Of a stretch of DNA of 7,795 bases, positions 1-7,130 are shown piece after piece. Source of the stretch: Micromonosporaceae bacterium (GTDB lineage Bacteria; Actinomycetota; Actinomycetes; Mycobacteriales; Micromonosporaceae); the NCBI GenBank assembly GCA_017354595.1, contig JAFMQQ010000124.1, positions 1-7,795 of the forward strand. Reading direction: 5' to 3'. The notes beneath the pieces are model-generated. The model had not been told where the DNA came from. It saw nothing but the letters and a program-made list of their open reading frames with translations, and did no database searches. Each line of letters begins with the position of its first letter. Positions within the stretch are counted from its first letter, which is position 1. The position numbers were made by a program, and so were the translations under genes.

Positions 1-1114
1 TGTGGTGATAGCCACACAAAAGGACGCCGTTTGCCAGACACGTCGGCCCGCCGTCCAGCCAGCTTTTCGGGTGGTGGGCGTGGCAGTACCTGGGGGGCCG
101 GTCGCAGCCGGGGAAGCCACAACCGCGATCGCGCAGGTTCAGCGCCCGGCGTAGCGGTCCGGTGAACAGCCGCCGTTCCCGGCCCACGTCCAGCACCTGC
201 CCCTGCCCACCCAGCACGGCCGGCACGACTTTCGCATCACACGCCAGCCGGCGCACCGCCTCAGGCGACAGCCGTTCGCCGGTGTCCAGGGTCCCGGCGG
301 CCACCTGCTGGCGCAGCAGGTCGTAGTCGAGGGTGACCACCACCCCGGGCCGGTCGCCGCCGTGCTCGGGCAGGGTCTCAGTGTCCAGGGCCAGCTGCGC
401 GATGTCGGCCAGGGCGTCGGCGCGGCGCTGTCCGGGGGTGCGGTCGTCGTGGGTTCCGGCCCGCCGCGACAGCGGGTCCAGGGCGGCGGAGACGGTGGCG
501 GCGGCGGCCTGGTCGAGTAGTCCGTGCAGCCGCACCCCGCCCGCCCCGTCCGGGGACATCGTGACGTGGCGCCGCTCGAACGCCCGTTTCTCGCCACGCT
601 CCAACTGGCGGCGTTCGTGCTCGTCGGCCAGACCGGGCGCGATGTAGCCCAGGATGCGGCCACCGGCGATGCGCAACCCCTTCGGATCCAGCATCCGTGC
701 CTGCTCGACGAGCAGCTTCTCGGCCTTGGCCGCCACGTCGGGTCCCGCCTCAACCGGCAACGCCGACACCGCGGCCGCGATCACGGCTGCCTGCTCCGAG
801 TTGACCTGTCCGGCGGCAAGGGCGTCGCGGGTATGCGGCGCGATCCGGTCCAGCGCCCTGGCCAACTCCACCATCCGGTGACAGGTACCCGAGGACAGCC
901 GCAACCGGTCGCGCAACCAGGAGGTGGTCGACGACGCACCCTGCCGCCGGGCCAACCCGCGGGCCTCGAACTCCGCCACCGCCGCCAACTTCTCCGCAGC
1001 GGCCTGCTGCTCCCGGGCGTGGCACCAGTCGATGCGGGCGATCAGCTCCCCATCGGACAGCCCCCACACCGCCCGACCTGTGTCGTCGACGTCCACATAG
1101 GAATCCTCGCACAC
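1..1114 (-). CDS. DUF222 / HNH endonuclease domain protein (13E12-type), 3' end off the window
   Basis: A continuous minus-strand frame of 371 codons runs from a GTG at 1114-1112 to the left edge without a stop. The N-terminal two thirds (about residues 15-300) look like the helical DUF222 region of the actinobacterial 13E12 family, for example TSWLRDRLRLS at 64-74 and AGQVNSEQAAVIA at 101-113. The end is an HNH nuclease module with zinc-type cysteines: CGFPGC at 332-337, CHAHH at 344-348, GGPTCLANG at 355-363 and CGYHH at 367-371. This predicts a metal-dependent DNA nuclease of unknown cellular role; the family occurs in many copies in actinobacteria. The GTG at 1114 is chosen because GAGGG lies 6 bases upstream. 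A second GTG at 1096 also follows a GAGG and cannot be excluded. Only the last tens of residues should be missing. The gene is divergent from the ABC operon and poorer in GTAC than the rest of the window. Confidence 0.9.
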   Translation of the reverse strand, partial: MCEDSYVDVDDTGRAVWGLSDGELIARIDWCHAREQQAAAEKLAAVAEFEARGLARRQGASSTTSWLRDRLRLSSGTCHRMVELARALDRIAPHTRDALAAGQVNSEQAAVIAAAVSALPVEAGPDVAAKAEKLLVEQARMLDPKGLRIAGGRILGYIAPGLADEHERRQLERGEKRAFERRHVTMSPDGAGGVRLHGLLDQAAAATVSAALDPLSRRAGTHDDRTPGQRRADALADIAQLALDTETLPEHGGDRPGVVVTLDYDLLRQQVAAGTLDTGERLSPEAVRRLACDAKVVPAVLGGQGQVLDVGRERRLFTGPLRRALNLRDRGCGFPGCDRPPRYCHAHHPKSWLDGGPTCLANGVLLCGYHH

Positions 1115-1155
1115 CTGTGACCCTCGCCCGGCGTGTCGCAGAGCCGGATGCCGAA

Positions 1156-1185
1156 TCGATACCTGCCGTACCACGAGAGTGTCCA
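1156..1185 (-). promoter_or_regulatory. Possible promoter of the HNH gene
   Basis: On the minus strand TGGACA (1185-1180, five of six matches to the -35 consensus) is followed after 18 bases by TATCGA (1161-1156). This lies about 42 bases upstream of the chosen GTG, a suitable place for a housekeeping-sigma promoter. The -10 match is moderate. The site is enclosed by an 8-bp inverted repeat, CGTGTCGC at 1132-1139 and GCGACACG at 1193-1200, which might be an operator or chance. Confidence 0.3.
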
Positions 1186-1219
1186 CTGTAGAGCGACACG
1201 AGATGGCGTGAACCCAGGA

Positions 1220-1314
1220 CTCGCTACTTCACGGCAACGGCTGGATGGCCGGACCCGGCCCACCCGCGCCACCTGCTCACCGAGCCCGGCATGGGCTACC
1301 GGTACCAGCCTTGA
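1220..1314 (+). pseudogene. kdpE: 3' remnant of a kdpE-like response regulator gene, frameshifted
   Basis: The frame 1252-1314 reads DPAHPRHLLTEPG then MGYRYQP and a TGA stop (1312-1314). This matches the conserved C-terminal tail of KdpE, the OmpR/PhoB-type regulator of the Kdp potassium ATPase (E. coli KdpE ends with DPARPRHFITETGIGYRF and two more residues). In another frame, 1220-1246 reads LATSRQRLD, resembling the segment just before it in KdpE (..LRRKLE..). Joining the two needs one added base near 1247-1249, so a one-base deletion is likely. Nothing recognisable as receiver domain, recognition helix or start codon remains upstream. The piece is therefore a non-functional scar of the winged-helix end. 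The match is from memory of the family, not a search; the 1252-1314 part is convincing and the 1220-1246 part is tentative. Confidence 0.7.
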
Positions 1315-1352
1315 CCGGCGCTATGGCGCTGGCCGTCGCCCTCCCGCTGGGG

Positions 1353-1368
1353 TAGCCTGCCGCCCGTG
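1353..1368 (+). promoter_or_regulatory. Leaderless-type -10 element in front of the first ABC gene
   Basis: TAGCCT at 1353-1358 fits the actinobacterial -10 pattern TANNNT and is separated by 7 bases from the GTG at 1366-1368. That spacing puts the expected transcription start on or next to the start codon, and no Shine-Dalgarno sequence is visible. The best -35 position (TGGCCG, 1330-1335) is weak. The geometry supports a leaderless mRNA and also supports the GTG at 1366 as the start. Confidence 0.5.
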
Positions 1369-3234
1369 GGTCACCGGTGGCGAGTGCGGCAGCGGCTCGC
1401 CGCATCCCAGCGGCTGCGCGCCTTGCGGTTGCTGGTACACGCCTCGCCCGCGCTGGCGCTAGCCGCCGGCGGCTTCGTCCTGGCCGAGGCGGTACTGCCC
1501 AACCTGACCCTGGTCGCCATGGGCCGGGTGACCGGCGAGATCCCGGCCGCCGTGCGCTCCGGCCTCGGCTCGGTCGCCGGCCACCGTCTGGAGTGGACAC
1601 TGGGCATCGCCGGCCTGCTCTATGCGGTCTTCATGCTGCGCGGCCCGGTGCAGGACGTGCTGAATGCAGTGGTCCGGGCCCGGATGACCACGGTGCTGCA
1701 GGCCCGGCTCGTCGACGCGGTATCGACACCGCCCGGCATCGAGCACCTGGAGAACCCGGAGGTGCTGGACCGGCTCGCCTCCGCGCGCGGCGACCTGATG
1801 GGCCAGCGACCGGCCGACGCGCCGATGACTGTGCTCAACGTGGTCGGCAGCCGGCTTTCCGGGGTGGGCGCATGCGCCGTCATCGCCGCCTTCCGGTGGT
1901 GGCTCGGGCTGCTGCTGGTCCTGGTCTGGCTGGTGGTACGCCGCCCGCTGCTGGCCATGGTCGCCGAGCGGGTGGCGACCTTCCGTGCCGCCAGCGAACC
2001 GTTACGCCGCAGCTGGTACCTGGGCAGCCTGGCCACCCGCTCCACGGCCGCGAAGGAGGTGCGGGTCTTCGGCCTGGCCGACTGGCTACTGCGCGGGTAC
2101 CGCGAGACATGGCTGGTCGCGATGCGTCCACAGTGGACCCGAGACCGGCGTACCAGCCGGCTGCTGCTCGCCGTGGGTGCGCTGGTCTTCGCCGCGTACG
2201 CGGTAGCCACGGCGACGGTCGGCTGGGCCGGGTACCGGCACCAGGTGGCGCTCGGCACGCTCGCCACCATCCTGCCGTTGCTGCCGGCCACGATGGCGGT
2301 GGGCAGCCTGACCGTCAACGACTACCGCCTGGCGATCATGCTCTCGGCACTGCCGGATCTGGACGCGCTCACCGCCGACCTCGCGCCACCCGCCGACCTC
2401 GTGCCACGGGCCGCTTCGGCCGGCGCCGCCGCGCGCCCGGCGGTCGGCCTGCCCGAGCGCGAAATCCGGTTCAGCTCGGTCAGTCTCCGGTACCCCGGAG
2501 CCGAGCGCGACGTGCTCTCCGGGCTGGACCTGACGCTACCGGCCGGCGAGTCGCTGGGTCTGGTCGGGGTCAACGGTGCCGGGAAGACCACCCTGGTCAC
2601 CCTGCTGGCCCGGCTGCGTGACCCGACCGGGGGACTGATCACAGTGGACGGTGTACCCCTGGCCGGGCTGCCGGCGCGCGAGTGGCAGCGCCAGGTCGCC
2701 GTGGTGTACCAGGACTTCACCCGGCTACCGCTGACCGCGCGGGAGAACGTCAGCATGCTGCTGTTCGACGAGCCGGTGGACGTGAGCGCGCTGGACGAGG
2801 CGGCGCAGCGGGCCGGTGCGGCGGAGCTGGTCACCGGGCTGCCGGGTGGGTGGGAGACGGTGCTGTCGCCGCAGTACGCCGGCGGTACCGACCTGTCCGG
2901 CGGGCAGTGGCAGCGGATCGCCCTGGCCCGCGCGCTGTACGCGGTGCAGCGCGGGGCCCGGGTGCTGGTACTCGATGAACCCACCGCACACCTGGATGTG
3001 CGGGCGGAGGCCGCGTTCTATGACCGGTTCCTGCAGATTACCCAGGGCGTGACGAGCGTGGTCATCTCGCACCGGTTCGCGACGGTACGCCGGGCCAACC
3101 GCATCGCCGTGCTCGACGGCGGCCGGATCACCGAGCTCGGTAGCCACGACGAGCTGGTCGCCGCGGGTGGGCTGTATGCCAGGATGTTCGGCCAGCAGGC
3201 GGCGCGGTTCGACCGGCGGGCGGCCGGCCGGTGA
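1366..3234 (+). CDS. ABC exporter half-transporter A, fused TMD-NBD
   Basis: This 622-residue protein has a membrane domain followed by an ATPase domain, the layout of type IV ABC exporter half-transporters. Hydrophobic segments lie near residues 24-50, 76-98, 160-192 (two), 263-290 and 296-316, and KEVRVFGL (230-237) is the usual intracellular motif. The ATPase has A-loop Y376, Walker A GVNGAGKT (401-408, K407), Q-loop Q449, signature LSGGQ (510-514) followed by WQR, Walker B VLVLD (533-537) with catalytic E538, and switch H569, so it looks fully active. A slightly long link (AVQRGAR) separates the signature helix from Walker B. The stop overlaps the next start as GTGA (3231-3234), implying coupled translation and a heterodimer with the next product. 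The LSGGQWQR/QDF style resembles actinobacterial peptide and lantibiotic-type exporters, but no precursor gene is nearby and the substrate is unknown. The start follows the leaderless -10. Confidence 0.93.
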   Translation: MGHRWRVRQRLAASQRLRALRLLVHASPALALAAGGFVLAEAVLPNLTLVAMGRVTGEIPAAVRSGLGSVAGHRLEWTLGIAGLLYAVFMLRGPVQDVLNAVVRARMTTVLQARLVDAVSTPPGIEHLENPEVLDRLASARGDLMGQRPADAPMTVLNVVGSRLSGVGACAVIAAFRWWLGLLLVLVWLVVRRPLLAMVAERVATFRAASEPLRRSWYLGSLATRSTAAKEVRVFGLADWLLRGYRETWLVAMRPQWTRDRRTSRLLLAVGALVFAAYAVATATVGWAGYRHQVALGTLATILPLLPATMAVGSLTVNDYRLAIMLSALPDLDALTADLAPPADLVPRAASAGAAARPAVGLPEREIRFSSVSLRYPGAERDVLSGLDLTLPAGESLGLVGVNGAGKTTLVTLLARLRDPTGGLITVDGVPLAGLPAREWQRQVAVVYQDFTRLPLTARENVSMLLFDEPVDVSALDEAAQRAGAAELVTGLPGGWETVLSPQYAGGTDLSGGQWQRIALARALYAVQRGARVLVLDEPTAHLDVRAEAAFYDRFLQITQGVTSVVISHRFATVRRANRIAVLDGGRITELGSHDELVAAGGLYARMFGQQAARFDRRAAGR

Positions 3235-5006
3235 GGGCGCTGTGGCTGCTGCTCGGCCTCGGGTTCCGGGCCGCCCCCGGTCTCATGTGGACAATGGTGG
3301 CGCGGACGGTGGTCGCCTCGCTCGCATCCGCCGGCTACCCGCTCGGGTACCGGATCCTGGTGGATGGCGCGCTGCGCGGCGACGGTACGGCGCTTGCGGC
3401 CGGTGGCGGGATCGTCGCCGTACTCTTCTGTACCACCTGGCTGCTCGGCGTCCTTCGCGCGGTGCGCAGTGGTGTGCTCACCGACCATGTCAACCTGTAC
3501 CTCGGGGAGCGGATCGGTGCCGCGGTGGCGAAGGCGCCCGGGCTGGCGCACTTCGAGACGCCGGCCGATCTGGCCGAGCTGGACCAGTTGCGGGACAACC
3601 GGCGCGTCCTCGCCGGCGCGCCGGTGCAACTGCTGGGCGGGCTGCAGATCGGTGTGGTCGCGGTGGCGACTGTCGGTCTGCTCGCCTCGGTGTACCCACC
3701 GGTGTTGCTGGTGCCGCTGCTGGCGGTCGTACCGTGGCTGGCCGACCGGCGGGCGGCGGCGGTGCAGCGGCGCAGCGATGATGAGCTGGCCGAACCGAAG
3801 CGGCTGGCCGGCGAGCTGTTCGGGTTCGCCACCACCGCCGCGTCGGCGAAGGAACTGCGCACCTACGGGGTCACCGGTACCGTCGCCGCCCGGCACGCCC
3901 GCCTTTCGGAACTGGTGCGCGCCGGTTCGGTACGGGCGGCGGTTCGCGGCGCGTGCTGGGAGGGGCTGGGTTGGCTCGGCTACGCGGCCGGCTTTGTCGC
4001 CGCCATCATCGTGCTGGTGCTGCGCGCGGTGCATGGCCTGGCCACACCCGGCCAGGTGGTGATGGCGGTCAGCCTGGTACGCCGGGCGCAGACCCAGGTC
4101 TCGCGCACCACGGATACCGCGGGCAGCCTCGGCACCTCGCTGCGTACCGCGCGGCAGCTGCTCTCGGTCGAGGCGCGGCTGGCGCCGGCCCGGGCGCCGG
4201 CAGGCGTGCGAGTGGCTGTGCCGCCCCGGCTGGTGCACGGGATCCGGCTGCGCGGCGTGAGTTTCGCTTACCCGTCGGCCGAGAAGTCCACTTTGGAGGA
4301 TGTCGACCTTGACCTGCCGGCCGGGTCGACCGTCGCGCTGGTCGGCGAGAACGGCGCCGGCAAGACCACCCTGGTGAAGCTGCTCACCGCGATGTACCAG
4401 CCGACCAGCGGGCAGATCCTGGTGGACGGCGCAGATCTGTCCACAATGGATCCGGCAGCGTGGCGGGAGCGGACCCGCGGTGCGTTCCAGGACTTCGTCC
4501 GCTTCCAGCTCACCGCGGGCGAGGTGGTCGGCGTCGGTGACCTGCCGCGCCTGGATGACGCCGAGTCGGTACACCGGGCGCTGCGCCGGGCCGGCGCCGA
4601 CGGGCTGCTGGACCGGTTGCCGGATGGCCTGGATACCTTGCTCGGCCGGTACTTCACCGGTGGGCAGGAGCTGTCCGGCGGGCAGTGGCAGCGGCTGGCG
4701 CTGGCCCGCGGGATGATGCGCACCGGTCCACTGTTGACGGTGCTGGACGAGCCGACCGCGAGCCTGGACGCGCTGGCCGAGGCGGCGCTGTTCGAGCGGT
4801 ACGCGCAGGCGGCGCGCGAGATCGACGGGGGTGCGATCACTCTGCTTGTGTCGCACCGGTTCTCGACGGTGGCGGCGGCGCAGTTGATCGTGGTACTGGA
4901 GCAGGGCCGGGTGGTCGAGGTGGGCTCGCACGAGCAGTTGCTTGCCCGCGGCGGTCTCTACGCGCAGCTGCTCACCCTCCAGGCCCAGGGCTACCGGCGC
5001 GACTAG
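3231..5006 (+). CDS. ABC exporter half-transporter B, fused TMD-NBD
   Basis: This 591-residue partner has the same layout as the preceding gene. Hydrophobic segments lie near residues 18-42, 57-75, 133-170 (two) and 243-280 (two), and KELRTYGV (207-214) matches the partner's KEVRVFGL. The ATPase has A-loop Y347, Walker A GENGAGKT (372-379, K378), Q-loop Q420 in AFQDFVRF, signature LSGGQ (481-485) with WQR, Walker B ending at D506 with catalytic E507, D-loop SLD (511-513) and switch H542. Both ATP sites of a heterodimer would therefore look competent, unlike exporters with one degenerate site. The GTG start overlaps the upstream stop by four bases with only a weak G-rich Shine-Dalgarno, so translation probably depends on coupling. 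The likely role is export of a small molecule or peptide across the cytoplasmic membrane; the substrate cannot be told from the sequence. Confidence 0.93.
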   Translation: MRALWLLLGLGFRAAPGLMWTMVARTVVASLASAGYPLGYRILVDGALRGDGTALAAGGGIVAVLFCTTWLLGVLRAVRSGVLTDHVNLYLGERIGAAVAKAPGLAHFETPADLAELDQLRDNRRVLAGAPVQLLGGLQIGVVAVATVGLLASVYPPVLLVPLLAVVPWLADRRAAAVQRRSDDELAEPKRLAGELFGFATTAASAKELRTYGVTGTVAARHARLSELVRAGSVRAAVRGACWEGLGWLGYAAGFVAAIIVLVLRAVHGLATPGQVVMAVSLVRRAQTQVSRTTDTAGSLGTSLRTARQLLSVEARLAPARAPAGVRVAVPPRLVHGIRLRGVSFAYPSAEKSTLEDVDLDLPAGSTVALVGENGAGKTTLVKLLTAMYQPTSGQILVDGADLSTMDPAAWRERTRGAFQDFVRFQLTAGEVVGVGDLPRLDDAESVHRALRRAGADGLLDRLPDGLDTLLGRYFTGGQELSGGQWQRLALARGMMRTGPLLTVLDEPTASLDALAEAALFERYAQAAREIDGGAITLLVSHRFSTVAAAQLIVVLEQGRVVEVGSHEQLLARGGLYAQLLTLQAQGYRRD

Positions 5007-5012
5007 CGCCGG
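4994..5012 (+). terminator. Stem-loop straddling the stop codon of the second ABC gene
   Basis: CCGGCGC (4994-5000) and GCGCCGG (5006-5012) form a perfect 7-bp stem around the loop GACTA. The TAG stop at 5004-5006 lies in the loop and the first base of the 3' arm. There is no T-run, which is usual for hairpin terminators or 3'-end stabilisers in high-GC actinomycetes. It may end or attenuate the ABC transcript before the permease gene. Confidence 0.45.
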
Positions 5013-5021
5013 CGTGCGTGC

Positions 5022-5053
5022 CATGTGCCTGGCCCGGGAAAGGGTGGCACATG
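5022..5053 (+). promoter_or_regulatory. Inverted repeat covering the first start codon of the permease leader
   Basis: CATGTGCC (5022-5029) and GGCACATG (5046-5053) are a perfect 8-bp inverted repeat with a 16-base loop. The 3' arm contains the ATG at 5051-5053, and the loop holds its likely Shine-Dalgarno (AAAGGG). As RNA the hairpin could mask this start; as DNA it could be a repressor site. No regulator is encoded nearby, so either role is inference. Confidence 0.4.
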
Positions 5054-5088
5054 AGCCAGGCGGGCAGATGAGCCAGGCGGTCAGGTGA
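5051..5088 (+). other. Two overlapping six-codon mini-ORFs before the permease (possible leader peptides)
   Basis: The mini-ORFs 5051-5071 and 5068-5088 are linked by ATGA, and the second is linked to the permease start by GTGA, giving a chain of coupled starts. A third possible leader begins at ATG 5023-5025 and joins the frame of the second mini-ORF, ending at the same TGA (5086-5088). Whether any of these is translated cannot be seen. They could just be by-products of the tandem duplication, or could tune how many ribosomes reach the permease. Confidence 0.4.
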
Positions 5089-5101
5089 GCCAGGCGGTTG
5101 A
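5051..5101 (+). repeat. Three tandem 17-bp copies, each beginning with a start codon
   Basis: Copies begin at 5051, 5068 and 5085. The core TGAGCCAGGCGG is identical in all three; copies one and two differ at one base, and copy three starts with GTG instead of ATG. Because 17 is not a multiple of three, each start lies in a different frame. Copy one reads MSQAGR and stops at TGA 5069-5071, overlapping the next ATG. Copy two reads MSQAVR and stops at TGA 5086-5088, overlapping the permease GTG. Copy three opens the permease (MSQAVEG). Each AGGCGG also serves as a possible Shine-Dalgarno for the next start. This looks like repeated duplication of a translation start region. Confidence 0.85.
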
Positions 5102-7109
5102 GGGCCGGCGGCGGCGCGGCCGGTTGCGCCGCTGGCTGCTGATCGACCCCACCCGGGCGTACGCGGGCGAGGTGCAGGGGCCGCACACCCAGCCGGCCAC
5201 GGCGCAGCAGCGCACCTGGTGGCAGGTGATGTGCCTGACCGGCCTGGACTACTTCTCCACTCTCGGCTACCAGCCCGGTATCGCGGCGCTCGCCGCCGGA
5301 CTGCTCTCCCCGGTGGCGACCCTGGTGCTGGTCGCGGTGACGCTGCTGGGAGCGCTTCCGGTGTACCGCCGCGTCGCTCGGGAGAGCTCGCACGGCCAGG
5401 GCTCGATCGCCATGCTGGAACGGATCCTGCCCCGGTGGACCGGCAAGATTGTGGTGCTGGCGCTGCTCGGCTTCGCCGCCACCGACTTCATCATCACCAT
5501 CACCCTCTCGGCCGCCGACGCCACCGCGCACATCCTGCAGAACCCGTACGTGCCCAGAGCGGTTCACGGACAGCAGATCCTGATCACCCTGGTTCTGGTC
5601 GGGCTGCTGGGTGCGGTGTTCCTCAAGGGTTTCCGGGAGGCGATCGGCATCGCGGTGCTGCTGGTCGGGGTGTACCTGAGCCTGAACCTGGTGGTCGTGA
5701 TCGCCTCGCTGGCGTACGTCGCCAGGCACCCGCACTTGGTCGGCGACTGGGCCACCGCGCTACGTGCCCAGCATCCGAACATCTTCGGCATGGCGGCGGT
5801 GGCGCTGCTGGTCTTCCCGAAGCTGGCGCTCGGTCTCTCCGGGTTCGAGACCGGGGTGGCGGTGATGCCGTTGGTGCGGGGCCGGCCGCAGGACGATCCG
5901 GACCGGCCGCGGTACCGGATCCGGGGCACGCACCGGTTGCTCACCACCGCCGCGCTCATCATGAGCTGCTTCCTGGTCGCCAGCAGCTTCACCACCGCGC
6001 TGCTCATCCCGCAGCGCGAGTTCCGGCCGGGCGGCGCGGCCAACGGGCGGGCGCTGGCGTACATCGCACACCGGTACGTCGGTTCGGCGTTCGGCACCGG
6101 GTACGACATCAGCACCCTGCTCATCCTCTGGTTCGCCGGCGCCTCGGCGATGGCCGGCCTGCTCAACCTGGTACCGCGATACCTGCCCCGGTACGGGATG
6201 GCGCCGAGCTGGACCCGGGCCAGCCGGCCGCTCGCCGTCGTCTTCACCACCGCCGCGTTCCTGGTCACCTTCGCCTTCCGCGCCAGCGTGGACGCGCAGG
6301 GCGGCGCGTACGCCACCGGTGTGCTGGTGCTGATCACCTCGGCCGCCTTCGCGGTGACTCTCGCCGCGCGCCGCGCCCGGCAGCGCCGGTTCCTGGTCGC
6401 CTACGGCGTGGTGACGCTCGTCCTCGGCTACACCACTATCGCCAACGTCATCGAGCGACCCGACGGCGTGAAGATCGCATCGCTGTTCATCGTGGCGATC
6501 ATCCTGACCTCGTTGCTGTCCCGTGCCTTGCGCGCGACCGAGCTGCGGGTGACCGGCGTGCAGCTGGACCCGTTGGCCCGCAGGCTCGTCAACGAGGCGA
6601 TGGTGACCGGCGTGGCGCTCGACGGGCATCTCGACGGGCAGCGCGGGCCGCCGCCCGACGCGCCGCCCGAGCGGGTCTGCGAGGTGCACCTCATCTCGAA
6701 CGAGCCGAACGAACGGGACGCCGCCGAGTACCGGCACAAGGAGGCCGAGGAGCGGATCAACCACCGGCTGCCGGCCTCGGATCCGGTGCTGTTCCTTGAG
6801 GTCGCCATCGGCGACCCGTCGGAGTTCGAGGCGCCGTTGCGGGTGATCGGCGAGATCCGGTACGGGTACCGGATCCTGAAGGTGACCGGCCCGACCATCG
6901 CCAACACGATAGCCGCGGTGCTGCTGTACATCCGCGACAGCACCGGCGCGCGGCCACACGTCTACTTCGACTGGACCGAGGGCAACCCGCTCATCTACCT
7001 GTTGCGGTACCTCGTCTTCGGCGACGGGGAGGTGGCCCCGCTGACCCGCGAGGTGCTGCGCCAGGCCGAACCCGTGGTAGCCCGCCGGCCACAGGTGCAT
7101 GCCGGCTGA
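5085..7109 (+). CDS. APC-superfamily permease with cytosolic C-terminal domain, distantly KimA-like
   Basis: This 674-residue membrane protein has a basic N-terminus (RRRRGRLRR, 8-16), then about 12 hydrophobic segments between residues 47 and 480, and a soluble tail from about 485. Motifs typical of the APC fold are [12 protein letters not shown] (54-65) at the first helix, [11 protein letters not shown] (102-112), [11 protein letters not shown] (180-190) and [12 protein letters not shown] (251-262). The first-helix motif resembles the DALSSVAYG stretch of KimA/KUP-like potassium importers, and the tail is placed like KimA's cytosolic domain, but true amino acid permeases cannot be ruled out. 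The tail has no domain I can name; it includes a charged helix ([19 protein letters not shown]) and [15 protein letters not shown] near the end. The GTG at 5085 is chosen as the start of the long frame; the two upstream ATG copies run into stops. It lies 78 bp after the ABC pair and may be partly cotranscribed with it. Confidence 0.85.
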   Translation: MSQAVEGRRRRGRLRRWLLIDPTRAYAGEVQGPHTQPATAQQRTWWQVMCLTGLDYFSTLGYQPGIAALAAGLLSPVATLVLVAVTLLGALPVYRRVARESSHGQGSIAMLERILPRWTGKIVVLALLGFAATDFIITITLSAADATAHILQNPYVPRAVHGQQILITLVLVGLLGAVFLKGFREAIGIAVLLVGVYLSLNLVVVIASLAYVARHPHLVGDWATALRAQHPNIFGMAAVALLVFPKLALGLSGFETGVAVMPLVRGRPQDDPDRPRYRIRGTHRLLTTAALIMSCFLVASSFTTALLIPQREFRPGGAANGRALAYIAHRYVGSAFGTGYDISTLLILWFAGASAMAGLLNLVPRYLPRYGMAPSWTRASRPLAVVFTTAAFLVTFAFRASVDAQGGAYATGVLVLITSAAFAVTLAARRARQRRFLVAYGVVTLVLGYTTIANVIERPDGVKIASLFIVAIILTSLLSRALRATELRVTGVQLDPLARRLVNEAMVTGVALDGHLDGQRGPPPDAPPERVCEVHLISNEPNERDAAEYRHKEAEERINHRLPASDPVLFLEVAIGDPSEFEAPLRVIGEIRYGYRILKVTGPTIANTIAAVLLYIRDSTGARPHVYFDWTEGNPLIYLLRYLVFGDGEVAPLTREVLRQAEPVVARRPQVHAG

Positions 7110-7120
7110 GCGCACGCGCG

Positions 7121-7130
7121 GGTCATGACC
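7121..7130. other. Ten-base palindrome at the convergent gene junction
   Basis: GGTCATGACC is a perfect palindrome. It overlaps the stop codon (7125-7123) of the minus-strand ATPase gene and the end of the 13-bp gap after the permease. It is too short and has too small a loop to be a convincing bidirectional terminator; it may be chance or a protein site. Confidence 0.25.

Noticed and set aside
139..753. 204-codon minus-strand frame within the HNH region
   Set aside because: It is in a different frame from the DUF222/HNH reading, which stays open for 371 codons and has the cysteine and histidine motifs.
1311..1316. TTGACC as a -35 box for the ABC genes
   Set aside because: It lies 36 bp from the -10 TAGCCT, too far, and it overlaps the TGA stop of the kdpE remnant.
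1317..1330. Direct repeat GGCGCT (1317-1322 and 1325-1330) upstream of the ABC promoter
   Set aside because: Six-base GC-rich repeats are expected by chance here and there is no further symmetry.
3018..5735. 905-codon open frame on the minus strand across the ABC genes and permease start
   Set aside because: It is antisense to two clear ABC genes, its protein is rich in Arg, Gln and His with no family motifs, and it crosses gene boundaries. Typical shadow frame in high-GC DNA.
5219..6799. 526-codon plus-strand frame inside the permease gene
   Set aside because: Low-complexity Arg/Ala/Gly/Pro protein in an alternative frame of a convincing membrane protein.
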